Below, one piece after another: positions 43,201 through 58,443 of a stretch of DNA of 64,000 nucleotides. Numbering within the stretch: the stretch's first letter is position 1; every line of letters starts with the position of its first letter. Location of the stretch: the NCBI GenBank assembly GCA_034766995.1, contig CM068314.1, forward strand, positions 11,903,701 through 11,967,700, in the 5' to 3' direction. Position numbers and translations under genes: made by a program. Under the pieces are notes generated by a model. The model was given only the letters and a program-made list of their open reading frames with translations, ran no database searches and was not told the DNA's origin. This DNA is from Acanthacorydalis orientalis (taxonomy: Eukaryota; Arthropoda; Insecta; Megaloptera; Corydalidae).

Positions 43201-44515
43201 CTTATTTTAAGCTGAAAACAATACAATTTGCTATCAGATAATTATAGATGTATGGAATATATAAATTACACACAGATGTGTTATGTACAGATCTATTATA
43301 TTCATTATGAAACATGATATTCTACGTTGAGGGTTCATTATATTGAAACCACACAATCTTTTTCACCAAACCCCTGTACGAAACTTGCACCATCATTCCT
43401 ATTTACATCTGAACGTATACTTTATACATATAAATATATACAGATGTTTTAGAAATTCAATCAATAGACCAGAAAACATATAATCTATTGAAATCTATTC
43501 ATATTTGTTTGTGCAATTTTTATGTATTCTAAATATTCTTTTATGATTCAGTAAGTATAATAGTATTCAATATTTAAGGTTAATATAATTTCAATTATAT
43601 TTTAATAGTTTCTTATTTAATTCTTGGATAGATAGTATTAATTTAAAGATACATTTATTATTTCTATTTAAATAGTTACAATTGAAATCATTCCAGTAAC
43701 TAATTTCAGAAGTATATACAAGAAAAATTCAACTAAAAATGTTAATCCTGTATTATTTTAGAAATATTTAATTTATTTTTATTTAAATATCATCAACATT
43801 TTATTTGTTCGTAGTTTAAAATATGTGACAAGTCTATCTAAATCGAAATGTTTCATTTTTTTTAAAAAAAAGAATATGTATAAAAAATATTAAATACACA
43901 TATTTCAGAATATTTCACAGAAGTGATTTTTTTGAAAATGTTTTTAGGTTTAAATAAATTCCAAATAACATATTTTGTCTTCCTTGAAAAATAAATCACG
44001 TAAACATTATTTGAAATAACAACATAATAGTAAAAAAATACAGTGCTTCTAAATGAATATTTCTTTAATAGGTTTGACATTCACTAACCATCTTTTTATA
44101 TTTTTCTAACTTAATTTCTAAAGTACGTTCTTTAAATACTCCTCTTATACTAGAATTTTAGGCTTAAAACTTTAGTATATTTAATAATAATTTAATACCT
44201 CAAATCATTACAACTATATGACATATTTAAATTCTTCTATTAAATATCAGTTATTACATTGTTCTTTTAAAAGAAGAGTTTATATTAAAAAACAAGCTGT
44301 GTATCTAATAAAAATATCTTCTTTATAATTTATCGAATTCGTTTTGTTGACTAATTAAAAAAAACAGTGACTATTAACTAAAAGTAATATTATATTAAAG
44401 GACTTTATAATAAATGTTCCCAATAGTAGTTATTGCTATATAAGAAAATAAAATTTATTTCAAAATCTAAACAGAAATATAATTAAGTTCCTGTTCATTG
44501 TAATATTAAAAAAAA

Positions 44516-44576
<61 letters not shown>

Positions 44577-45624
44577 GCTTGTTGATATTTGTATTAATAA
44601 AATAAAAATATTTTTATAAAAAAATATACAAACAGACATGTAAAAACAAAGAACTCCATCAAATACAAGCGTTTGTTTTATTCGCTCGTATATTTTCAGC
44701 TACACATTTTATACTGCGTCCAATATGCAAGCAAAAAATATACCATCAAGCAAAAGCATCGTAAAATTCTCCATCATCGCTTTCATCTGTATTCATACGA
44801 AGCTCGAAGGCTTTAAAAGTTTTATCGGATGACAAATGCGCTGTTCGTCGCTATTTAAATTTTGTAATGCAAGACCAAAAATGTCACAAAAAAAACCGAT
44901 ATCGTGATATAAAATTGAGAAATTTTATGTATATCATTTTTTATTAAGCAGTTGTTTGCCTGGTATGAAATTATCTTGAATCTCTGAAACATTTTGAAAT
45001 TACTTCTTTTAAAATAAAAATTTTTCATTTTTTTTTGTCTGAAATGGACAATATTCTACTTTTATAATGAATGAATCGATTCTTTACACAATTTTTATAC
45101 AATATTATTCAATTTACATAAACGACATTTTAAAATAGATCTTAATATACTGATTCATTTATATTGAGATACTTTTCTATATGAATAGTTGTAACAAATT
45201 CATTTTTCTATAAACATATTATAATATTTGAATTTATGATACTTTGATATTCAAAAATCAAAGTCTTTCAGTGTAATTTTATTCGAAAAATTCTATTTTT
45301 CAGTAATAGTTTTTTAGATTCAATTGATAATGTTTTCTTTTTACTTCATAATTAAATTTTTCGATACATATCATTACAAATGACTTGAAATTTAAATCTA
45401 CACAAACATTTAGATCAATAAAATAGATATGAATACATTTATACTTAAAAGGAAGTAAATGCATTAAAGTTTTCAAATGATACTTGTGGAAATAGAATGC
45501 GGGTGTCAGATATTCAATACGTTTCATATTGTGTGCTTAAAAATGACTTTAATGTAGTTTTGTTTTGGAAATTGTGCAATCACTTTTTATTTGATTTGTA
45601 TGTTTGCGCCGTGTGTGTGTATGT

Positions 45625-45670
<46 letters not shown>

Positions 45671-46691
45671 ATGTGTGTATGGTTCTGTGTGAACACGTAA
45701 ATGTTTTATGTGAACAGCTGTTTAGAGAAAAACGTCATCGACCGACTGATGCACAGCATAACCGCTTGCAATCAATTCTCCCACACTTCCCACGCTAGCA
45801 CGAGCCTCGCCCGTGTTTGCCATTGCATTGCATTCATTGTACTTAAGCTCGCGACCCCATCAATCGTTAATGCCTAAACGGCACCATACTGCTTTGAGGT
45901 CACTGTACCTACTTAATCTATTCTTCACCTATTCTAGATACGCCGTAACCAACTTCATTTGTTCCTCACCTATTCTACATAGAATGTACGAACTATAATT
46001 TATTCTCCACATATTCTAGTTATTATATTGTTTTTACAATACGTTCATATATATTTTTCCTATTTATGTCAAGTGTCGTTAAGATTTGTTATTCGATACG
46101 TGTATAGAAACTATTCAATGAAATTTATAAGTAATTAAAAGAAAATAATTGTAAATTTGGACTCGTATGAAGGATTCAGACGAATGATAGACAGTAGAAG
46201 CAATTAATTATCTTAATTTTTTTATTTAAAAACAACAATTAATTATACGTTTAATAAACAAATAAAAACACTGATATTTCTTTTTAAAATATAAAAAACA
46301 TATGTATGTATGTGTGACTAGACCAAACATCTATTATTTTTTTTTATTATAGTAAAAGTGACCTTCAAACATTTACAAATTATAATTCCTAAAAAAATGT
46401 TTACAAATAGCAAAGTTATTTTTAAAATAAAATAAATAATATATCAAGTTTACATTCACTTTCTTTGACTCTACTCAACTGCATGTAGTTAAATTAACAT
46501 TATATAAGATTAAGATATCTTGAAAATTATCATCTAAATATTTCAATTTGTTTTGTATACATTACACAAAACTAGAATGTTTTTAAAAATTATTTTATTA
46601 GCTATTATTTAATCAATATTATAAAATTAGAAGAGTTTTTACTTATACATTTATTTTAATTTTACCTATATATATACATATATGTATATAT

Positions 46692-46736
<45 letters not shown>

Positions 46737-47317
46737 ATACATACACACATACATACATATATATATATACATACATACATACATACATACATACATACAT
46801 ACATACATACATACATACATACATACATACATACATACATACATACAGAGATCGAGAGAGAAAGAGATTAAACAAAAAGATTGTTTATATTATATTTAAA
46901 CTAAAATATAATTAAAAATTATATTGACAAAATATGTTCATATTCTTTGAAGCATTATTTTTTAATTTCAGTATTTCACAAATAGAATATGATAGCAAAG
47001 TGTAGATCTTGAGAATGTAAAAGGTGAATTAAAAAAAATATTGAAATATTCAGTAGCGCTCCTAGGGGGAACTAAGAGATCCTCCCCCCCCCCAGCTCCT
47101 ATATACACAGAGAGATTAATGTAATCCCGTATAACTATCCCCTATGTATACACAGAGAGATTAATGTAACCAGAACTGAAGTAAAAAGAAAATAACACTG
47201 GATTTTATTCTTTAAATATTTTTTTATAGTCACCTAATGAATTTTATTGAATTCATATTAAAACAAAGTTTTATCCGTTCAACTCGCCCTCCCCCCCAGA
47301 TATAATCATGAGTGCGC

Positions 47318-47385
<68 letters not shown>

Positions 47386-48078
47386 CGTAGCGAATAACGA
47401 AAAATGTGTATTAGGAAAAATAAAAACAGATACAACAATGAACTACATGTGCAAACAAATAGGAATAACAAACAAATTCAATTGTAAAGAGATTGAATTG
47501 AAAATAGGCGGTGCATATTGCAAGAAACACAATATAGATGGACAATAGAAATAACTGATTAAGAGTCAGGAAATATAAAGAAAATAAAGGCACTACATTG
47601 TTCAAATTGTAAACATTTTAAAGACTTGCGGTTCAACAATTGAAAACGTGTTCATTTACATCCGTCCCTCAATTTACGCGATTTTTTTTGTACCAGTTTT
47701 TTTTTATCCGCAGTAAATAATCCTTCCGTTTGCACGAACTTTTGAAACGTGGTATCAATTTACGTGGACAGAAAATATACATTTCTATAATCTCTAATAA
47801 ATTTACTATATATTGAGACCCAAATTCTTACTTAACTGTATTAATTACATCATCCTGACCTTCGTTGGTTTATAGTGAACATTATACTGGGTATTATTAG
47901 TCTTATATGGAACGTTCGAAGCGAAGCATCACAAGCGCTCAAGCATAACACATAGAACCAAGTAAACACATTATCAATTTTATATTTTTTCTTTAGTATT
48001 TTTTTCATACTAACGTATTCTACGCGGTTTTCTTTCACATACAAACTCGCATGGAACCAATAATCCGCGTAAATCAAT

Positions 48079-48130
<52 letters not shown>

Positions 48131-50383
48131 TACAAATTTACATATTTTAAATAACCTACATACATATTTTTTATTACTCAAATTAAATACAAAATTAAAT
48201 TACAATAACGGATATTTTATTCGGATTATTTAAAGTTTTTTTTTAATGTCAATTAGAGAGAAACGGATGTAAAGATGCAACACTCATAAATACAAAACTA
48301 GAAATCAGAACTACTTAATTCTAAATTTGAAAACTATTAAATTATTTTTAAAATAAAACAATACATACTTGCAGTCATAGTTTTAAATGTTTGAAAATAA
48401 TTTCTATTATGATCTCTTCAAATAGTTATTAAGTTAGACAGTTATTTGCAATTAAATCTTTTTCAACTGAATACTGTTACTAAATATGTATGTATTTCAG
48501 AAGTGATTATCTACAATTTTATATGATTACATATGCACACAATTACATTATATTACACTAAATACAATATATATAATAGATAAAAATAAATCAAAGATCA
48601 ATGCACTTAATATATTTAAATATTTACAGTCATCTGTTTAGATTAATAGGTACACTAAGTTCGAATCTTCATCATAAAATAGACACTAATCAAACAGCTT
48701 TCTGTATATAGAAACTACTATAAAATTGATTCGACCATGAAAACATGTTAAAATTAGATACTATTGAACTTGACATTATAGTATTATGTAATTGTATATT
48801 TTATCTGCTGTGAAACGATTATTTTGTCACTTTTACTTTCTGAATAACATATTTACGGAATGATTCAGCAGTTTTATGTTCCCGTACTGTGTTACTAATG
48901 CATTTCCGAGCATTAATTGGCTATTAGAAAAATACATACAAATTTAGTGCTTTATTTGTAAATTAATATGTAAGTACATGAACGACTTACGTCAACATAC
49001 TTTATAAATGATGTGTTTTTTTTAGAAATAAGTGGTGAAGATTGTCTATTCTTTTTGCAAAACAAAGTAAAAAATAATTTATAATTGCTTATTATTATAT
49101 TTATTTCTAATAGCATATTTGATAAGTTATATAAAATGTTTGTCTCAGATAAAAAGTTATTTCACTTATAATTCCTGTATTTATTTATTTTTAGTTTCAA
49201 AATTACACAATCAATTTCACCAAGTATTTGTGAGATACTGTTTTAATACATAATTATTTTTTTAAATACAAATCAAAATTTATACCGTGTACTAGTGCAG
49301 AAGCGAATGAGTATATCATTTTTTTTAATTGTAATGCATGTTTTTGTATTAAAACTTTTTATTATGTAACTCAGTTTGTTATTTATAGTAATATAACTGA
49401 ATAGATAATTTAAAGAAAGTATTAATTTAAAATTTAAATCCAAAAATAAAGCAATTATTGAAAACCATTATCAACATGAAACCAAAAAAGTTTTAATAAA
49501 AGTACAAGTAAATAATACTCCAAATACAGTGCAAGCACAGAAAATTATATTTTCTGTCTACTCTCTGAGAGCGATGACATTGGTATCAAAATATGCATAC
49601 GCAATCAAAATAAACAATAAGCAATCTTTTTTGGCACTATGACTGAATTCAATTTCACAAATTAATTTTTCGCTTTTCCATAAACCACAAAACAATGTAA
49701 TCAAAATATTCAATAATTGATTATTGATTACTATAATTGTGCTAATCAAAATAGAGAATAATTTATCATTGAATTTTTTTAATTATTCATTGAAATTTTT
49801 AATTCGTATTTTTGTGCTTTATGAGGAAAGAAAAAATGTATTTATGAAAGTGAACAATAAGTAATTATTGAAAATTTTCAATATCATTTTTTAACCTTTA
49901 GAGTATTCATTCATTTATGAAAGAAAATTTGATTGTACTGCTAAACTATTATTATATATTAATAAAACTTCTCTAGTTGTTGTTCAGAGTGTCACATTCG
50001 ATTTTTGTCTATCAAATAATCGTTCAAATATTTATAAGTAGAGGAGAATCTACTATATTAAAACATATTTATCGTCCTAGTTCCACATTGTTTATTTTCT
50101 CTTATGATTAATTAAATAATACCAAAACAGATGACACCACTGTACATACGAGTACAAATAAACTTAAAATAAATCTCGGTGCGGTGTGTGTACAGTGTTC
50201 CCATTAACTAATTAAAAATTAATTGAAACAAGTGAGCTCAACATTGAAAAATTCAATGCCATTTTTTTTCCAGTGACACGCAGTGCATTTTTATTAGTTG
50301 TTATTAATCAACAGAAATATTTCATATGCAATATTTATGTACCCAGTCAATAAAAACTCGTTAAGTATGAAATTCAAAAATAA

Positions 50384-50459
<76 letters not shown>

Positions 50460-53400
50460 TTTTTATATATGTCTTCAGTACATAATAAATGTGTTTTCAA
50501 CAAGATCTAAGAATAAACAAATGATCTATTTCAAATAGTTTTTTCTTCGCTCGGTGCTGACAAATGTAGGTGGAACATGTATCTTACGACTTGCACCAAT
50601 AGCGAAATAATATTACTTCCTAGTGAGTTCGTTGACTACATGCAACATTTTCCTGAAACCATCCACTTAGAATCGTTTATTGTTTAACTCCGAGACATAA
50701 TGACTCTTGTGTAACACCACAAATATGGTCTGTTTGATTTCAAACAGTTAATTATTTATGTCGTTTAGGATATACGTTCTCATGATATATTTTAATACAA
50801 TGTTGTTTGGTTACACACAGAGAGAAATATACTATCTGGATGTGTTGCAATAATTGCTTATTGTTTATGGAAATCTTTACTTATGTTTTTTTTTATTTTT
50901 CTTTATACGATTTATTGTCAAGTGTATTTTACATCATTATTGTTATTTAAGAGTTTCTGCAGACGTTTAATAGGTATAAATAATGAATTGATTGTCATTG
51001 AGGATTGGTTTGATTTTGGAACTTTGAAGATCTTTCTTAATTAATCTTAACTAAAAGATTGTTTAAAATGGATTCATGCCCCGCTCCACACTTGGCGTAC
51101 GTTGAGGACACGTAATTCCTAACTGCATGTCCAAAAAGTGGACACAGATAGCACTGTGTCACACTACTGACTGGCCTCTCAATATACGCGCGTGTAAAAG
51201 ATATGGGACACTTTCAATTCATTCATCAATAATGATGAATGCAATGAATCATGAATATGAATCATATCTATTGTAAAAAAAAGTGTATTTTTAAATGATA
51301 TTAGTAAATTTTATTTATAATCATATTTAAAGGTATAATTATAAAAGTTCATTATTTTAAAAATCATATATTCATATAAAAAAATTCAATTAATTTGATG
51401 TGATTAATAGGTTAGGTAAATAATAAGAAGTATTTGTGGTATGATATATTTTTTTCTGTTTCAGGAAACATAACAAAACGTCCAGTAGAAATAATTGCGC
51501 CTAAAAATATCTGTGAACTTCCTGAGAAAATTTTAATGTCTGGAATAAATTTACCAGGTATGTATAATTTTTTTTGATTATAAATATTGGTCTCATATTT
51601 ACTACATTTACACTTGTCAAAGTCTTTAAAAATCAGAAATAGAATTTACTTAATAAATACGTAAAATAAAAAAAAAACATAAATGACCATTATCTATCTA
51701 CATTACAGCTCAGGCACTATGGCTACTTTACTTTTACGAATGGAATATTTTCTCGTCTCATTAAATATTTATCGTTCTCAAAGCGTTAAGCTACAGAAAA
51801 AATCGATTTTTTTTCCTATTAAATATTTTTAATCAAAAAAATATGGTTTATATGATGAGAAAATAATTCATTTGTGAATTAGCATTTAATATTTTTTCTA
51901 GAAAATTACAGTATAGTTTTAGAAATTGTAACTCAATTAATTTTAAGAAAAAAAACTAATATATACTTTTCTTAAAACATTAAACCAGGTTATATTAAAT
52001 TAAATACGTATGTTAAAAATAATAAAATAAATGTTTTTATATTCATTCTTACTTTAAAATGAATATATGGATATTATCAAAATAACATTTATTTTCATCT
52101 AACATAATATACATATATCTTAATTTATCAGACGAACATAGTACTATTAAAAAGACAAGATGAATTTGTTTTCGTAGAAAAATATCTCGAATAAATCTGA
52201 ACTTCATTTAAATAAGTTTCTAGCATACTTTAGGTGCCAAAATTAATGTTAACGTTTAGTAAACAAGTCTGGTTGTGTTTCATCTATCATCACAGTGTTG
52301 TTCAACAACTGTCGAAGAATATATTCGTTCTTCACGCATTTCAATCATCTTTCATTTAAAAAATTGTACCGAATCAAAATATATCATGGTATTTAATTAC
52401 GATTAAATTATATCCACGTTACACAATTCCGTGTTTATCGTAATCAATTTGCTCATTTAAATACATTTAATTATATACATTTTGTTACCTGCATCATAAA
52501 AAATGTTTAGTTTGAATTTACAGCTCGTTTAATTCGAAATGACACTACGTGGGCAACGTAAAACACGTTCTGTTTGTATTATATCCGAACATATGTATTA
52601 ATGTGCACGTGTACGGGGGTGTTGGCGCCGTCACACGTGTTGTACTTACGTGTGGTCCCTCTTTTTATGTATCTACGTGCGCATTATTCTAGTTTGCGTA
52701 CGAAAATTTCAGTGCTGTCTAATGCATTGACGTTTATAGCATATGTCCATTTTTAATCAAACACATATGTTTTTACGCTTGTTTATTGTCTGGTTTTATG
52801 ATCATGACCGCTCGATATCAAAGAACTCAAAATTGAGCTATAACAAGAAGTTATTTCGGTTATTAGTTTCGAATAAAAATAGTTCGATACTGTTTTTTTT
52901 TATGATCGCCAATTAACACCTACGTTTTGGATATTGAACAGACGTGACACTACTGCCGCTAAAATTACAAAACACTGTGGATTATTTTTTTTACACATAT
53001 ATCAAAATATAATAAAACTATCAATTTATTTGTACCTATTTTGCAATTTATCTCAAAATAAAACATTTATGATATGTTCGTTTTTCCTATAACTGTAAAT
53101 TTCAGTAAAATGATTACATTTTTATTACTTTATTTTTATTTTTTATTCGAAATTTCTAACATAAATAAAATAAAAAAATAACTATTGAAAAATTAAGACA
53201 GAACTATTTATAAAATCTCTATTAAAAAAGTAATCATTTTAAGAGGTAATGCCATCTTTGAAATTCAACAATAAAGTAGATATATGTAGAAATTAGAGAA
53301 TTTTGACATAACTATAAATAAAAGTATTTAAAAATTGCATTTATTATATATATCGTGTTAAAATCACACCAAATTTCTCTTTACATATTTCAAAATATAA

Positions 53401-53655
53401 TTGTGATATTTTTAAATATTTTATTATCTTTATAACATGCATGTCTTGTTAAATGAAATTTTAAAGTAAATACATTTTAAAAATTAAGTACAAAATATAG
53501 GATTTGTATAATTTTATTTCTTAAGTAAATTGAAGTGATAAATAGAAAAAATTAAAATCAGAGCTGATACTTAAGATACTCCCAATATAAATTACTATTT
53601 AAATATCATATTTGACACATCAGTCATTTAAAAGCGTCAAAAGTTAAATACCTGA

Positions 53656-53721
<66 letters not shown>

Positions 53722-54314
53722 ATAAATTTTAAGACACGAAGAAGATTATGTAAATAACTGTACTCACCTGTAATATCTATTAAATAAACACGACATTGAA
53801 TTAAGTCATTACTCAGCAATCCGTTAGAGGTTATAAATACTCAGGAGTATACATACTTTTTTTTTAAGAAAAAACATGTTTTCGTATGTACATTTCAATC
53901 GATGCTTTTATCTTTACAACTCAATTGATGTTTTTATGTGTGTATAGTTGAATGGTGTTAAATTTCAAATGCAAGAAATATGTTAATGCTTAAGACGAAG
54001 ATAAAGATGAATAATAAAATATAATACAACATGTTCAAATACTACTAAGTAAAATGGACAAGTTTTCAGATTAAAATAGTTTGTGTATAATTATACGAAA
54101 TGAAAATATTTGAAAGTATATAAGATCACACCTACACGGATAGTCATATGTAAACATTTAAACATGTAGATTCATAGGCGTTGGCATAAAAGGGAAAGGG
54201 TGTTCTGGTTTCTTTTTTCGTTTATTTTTTTTCAAATAAGATTTATTTCATTAGGAAGCTCTTATATGAAAGAATGTCATATTATTGTATTTTATTTTCT
54301 CTAATCAGAATCTC

Positions 54315-54389
<75 letters not shown>

Positions 54390-54681
54390 GCAAGCATATA
54401 TTTGGCAAATATATGTCTAAAATTTAATGTTCATGAAGAATTTTCTATCTTTGAAATTAATATTTTATAAAATACTACAATTTAATTCAATATCATATGG
54501 AAATAAAAACGTATTTTTGTTTATTTAATATACAATCTTCTTCTATTTGTGACTTTTTACTTCATTTATAACACGCATTCGATATTTCTTAAAAAAATGT
54601 TTACTTTATGTATTTTTCTCGCATCTCAGTCCTCATCGATTGGCCTCCAAGAATATATTTCTTTCATAAAAAAATTGTAAG

Positions 54682-54737
<56 letters not shown>

Positions 54738-57700
54738 TGAAAGCTTTATATTTATTTGTGCTATTTCTCTGAAAAGATTATTTGTAAGAAAAATAAACAA
54801 GTATTTGAAATACATGTTTATTATAAATACTTGAAAAATATGTCAAAATAAACTATTTTTTAATAGATTGAATACGCATCGATTTTCCACATTTATTGTA
54901 AATATCGTTCACAATTGTACCATGAAAATGGGTCATTTTAAGAGGACGTGACTACCACCTATTGGTAGAGTAAATCGACAAAACACGTGACGCCAGTTTG
55001 TCCGGTCGTTAACTATTACAGTCTGCATTATCGACCGTAACGCACGCTTCACACACATGTTATCATTGAATATAACAATGGGTATAATTACCAATTTATA
55101 AACTAAAAGTGTTTAACTTTAACATGTTATTTAACCATTTTATTCAATGATAACGTAACGAATTTGAATATATCATCCAAATTATCATGCGATTTAAAAT
55201 TATTACCTTTTTCATAGATATATTTCGGTTATAAATCAATTTTTAACACGTTCCCGGACATGGCGTTTAACACGTCCCAAAGCCATTTCTAAAGGGACCA
55301 GCCATTTCTATACCTCAATTTAATACACTCATTTTTGATAATACGAGTAAATATGTCTTCGAATTCATACTGAGTTATTAAGAAGAAAATACCTAACATT
55401 ATTCTCTCTATAACTTTTACTTTCATTTTTATTATTCTCAGTAAAATATAAAAAATGTATTTGATGAAATTATTATCATATCTGTTCAACGACTAATTAA
55501 ATATATAATTATTCCAAGCTGTCTTCTTTTTGATAAAATAATCATCTTATATTTTATACCATTTCACTTAAATTATTAATCTTTTAACTTGTATTTAATA
55601 CGAAACAAACATATCTTCTTAGCATATACTTTTATAAAGCGCGTTGTTCAAATTTCATTTGTATCCCATATACTATTACCATACTTTATTAAAAGTTTCA
55701 TTAACTTTTTCTTTTGCTTTATTGTCGCTGAAATGAATAGCGGGCTTTAAAGTGTATCTTAGAGCTAATGCGTATTAGCAAATTGAGTCATAACTGTCAA
55801 ACAATCAAATCACATGCACTAATCAACTAAATAGTTTACTAACTGAGATGTATGCGCATTAATAACTGACAAATTGACAGACAACTGAAATTATTGCTCG
55901 CATATTGTCTTAGATCTGTATATCATATCAAATTGGTCAAGTATTAAGTTATTGTTGTCCTAATGGTCCTCATCTTTTTAGACCGTCAGAGTATATGTTT
56001 CCCACTTCTAGTTTCTGCTTACTAGTAATGGAGATCAGATACTCAGATCATTCAAGAAAAAAGAAGATTATCAGGAAATTACATTAACAAGGTCGTAGAT
56101 ATAAAAAATATATAATTATAATTAATTATTGAGCAACTAAATAATCGAATATGTGCTTGGTTTCATAAAGATCAATGGTTCCTAACTAGCCAACTTGCTT
56201 AAATTGTCATCAGATTAAATGTTATAATTGCACGTCAGTTTTATGAACTTTAATAACAATAAAAAAATACAAAAATTCATTAATTTTCTAATCATAATTT
56301 TCTGATAGTATACGAGGACAGTTTGATAAATATGGTAAAAAGCAAGTTAAACACCGTTATTTAGAAAAAATCGATTTAATTTATCAACATACTCTCCATT
56401 GAGGGCTCTATACGCTTGGTCCAGCGAGTTTTCAATGTTTTTATCTTGTCGAAAAAGCCGCTTTTCTCAAAGTCTGCAAAATACGCATTGACAGCGATGA
56501 TGTCATCCTCATTCGACGAGAATTTCTTCCCACCGAGCCAAATTTTCAAGTTTGAGAAGAGGAAGAAGTCGCACAGGGCCAAATCCGGAAAATAAGGTGG
56601 ATGAGGAATCACTTCGAAGCCTAATTTGTGTATTTTTTCTATTGCGACGGTCGATTTGTGGGACGGCGGGTTATCTTGATGAAAGAGTACTTTTTTATGC
56701 GCCAATAGTAGATCAAGATTATTCCTTGGGAATCCCAAAAAACAGTGGCAATCACCTTCCCAGCCGACAAAACGTTCTTCGGTGCACTTTCACCAGTCGT
56801 TGTCCACTGCTTTGACTGCTGATTCGACTCCGATATGTAGTGGTAGATCCATGTTTCATCCACGGTGCCGAATCAACGCAAAAAGACCTGCTCGTTTTTT
56901 CCTTTTTTGCGGCAACTGCTACAATTCTCGCTTCAAACATTTGTAGAACGAGTACAACGCATCGCTTATGACTGAAATTTCGCCTATGCTAGTTTGAAGA
57001 GTAAGACTTGATAGCCGTGACGTTACCAAATGAATGGTGGGCCCATATTATAGAAATTTACTGAACTTTTTAAACGAACTACATAAAAAATAGACTTTTA
57101 AAAAATATTTTTTATTACAGTTAAAAATTGAATATGAAGTCTAATGTTTTATGTAAAATATATTTTTCTGTTTCAATTTTTAAAGATAGTAGAATAATAG
57201 AATCGTTGAAAAGAATATACATTGATTAATGTCAATTTTTAACCAAATATAGACTCATAAATGTACTTTATTAATTTCCGTACGTTAAATTAAAAAAAAA
57301 AAAATTCAATCGCAATCATTTATTAAATTCCGTAATTATACCTACACATTTATTCACGGTTGTCAATAACACTTTTCATTCTTTTTTCATGCTTGAGTTC
57401 TGTGTATATTACTATATCCTCATCTTGAATTAAAATTAATATGAAAAAATATTATGATTGAATTGAGTACATTACCTCGTTTCGGGGACTGAAAAACAGA
57501 ACAAAAAAAATATCACACACGAAAAAAGATCCACACGAACAAAACTTATATGATTAATGGATAAATCGATAATAATAGATATCGATGACTAAATATCTGT
57601 TACGTCTTAATGACATATTTTCACCATAACTACCAGCATAAACATTTCGTGACTTATAATTCAACATATTGATTACGGTCTGTTAAAAAAGTTTCACTAT

Positions 57701-58378
57701 CAAAGAGACCGTGCTTTTTAACGAACGCTGTTAGTTTTGGTCAAACGTAAAACAATAATGGTTTATGTTTATAATGATTTCAGTCATGTTCTAAAAAATA
57801 CAAATTAACAATAACATCATGATTTATTTCAAATAGGTCATATAAATAATATGTTTGTTGTCTTTTTTTTGCAGCCGTGATATTTTTTTGCAGTATTAAT
57901 TTGCATGTATTGTTTCAGGCACGCACGATGTAGCGGGCCGTCCAATCGTTTTATGCGACGCTGCGTGCATAGCCAGAGCTGGACTTAGCCGTTACGATGT
58001 AACCACTCTCTTGTTATACTATTCGTCCATACCAAGGTAAATTTTAATAATACAATAATTAATAAAAATGAAACTATTTTGTATTAATACAAAAAAAAAC
58101 TTTCCACATATTTTTTTTAGTTTTTATAAAATAAAAGATCAATTTATTTATTTCATCATTAATAAACAGTCATAAATTCTTACTCTTTTCCAATTACGCA
58201 TTTATCATAAAAATATATTCATAATTTATCATGCACGACAGGGCTACTTGTAAGAAAAATTATAATATTTAATTATAAAGTAGAAAACAGGATTAATTAA
58301 TTAAATATATGTAGTAAAATATTAATAAATAATCGACCGATTATTTCATAACATAAAATTAATTAAAACTGAGTAATT

Positions 58379-58443
<65 letters not shown>

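Larger units (their letters stand above)
29766..51464 (+). other. intron of 21.7 kb with many TE insertions
   Basis: Bounded by a gtaaat donor and a tttctgtttcag acceptor; the phases of the flanking exons agree. It holds at least eight recognisable transposon remnants and long TA arrays. Outside these I see no coding signal. Higher-complexity patches without a recognised function are at about 30320-30720, 33780-34010, 36170-36560, 38480-38960, 45690-46010 and 51050-51200. Confidence 0.8.
51558..57918 (+). other. intron of 6.4 kb
   Basis: Donor gtatgt, acceptor attgtttcag. It contains three TA arrays between 53.6 and 54.8 kb, a short MITE near 55.95 kb and a deleted mariner at 56.3 kb. A less AT-rich patch at about 52230-52990 has no recognisable gene. 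Confidence 0.8.

Noticed and set aside
46780..46847. Regular 4-bp units considered as a CRISPR-like array.
   Set aside because: Simple ATAC microsatellite with no spacers; the genome is eukaryotic.
47052..47322. Considered as two separate C-tract repeats unrelated to a transposon.
   Set aside because: The mirrored C/G runs and weakly paired ends make one MITE the simpler reading, so it is listed with low confidence.
51120..51200. Palindrome tgtccaaaaagtggaca considered as a transposon tip or operator.
   Set aside because: Short, single, with no matching partner or flanking duplication.
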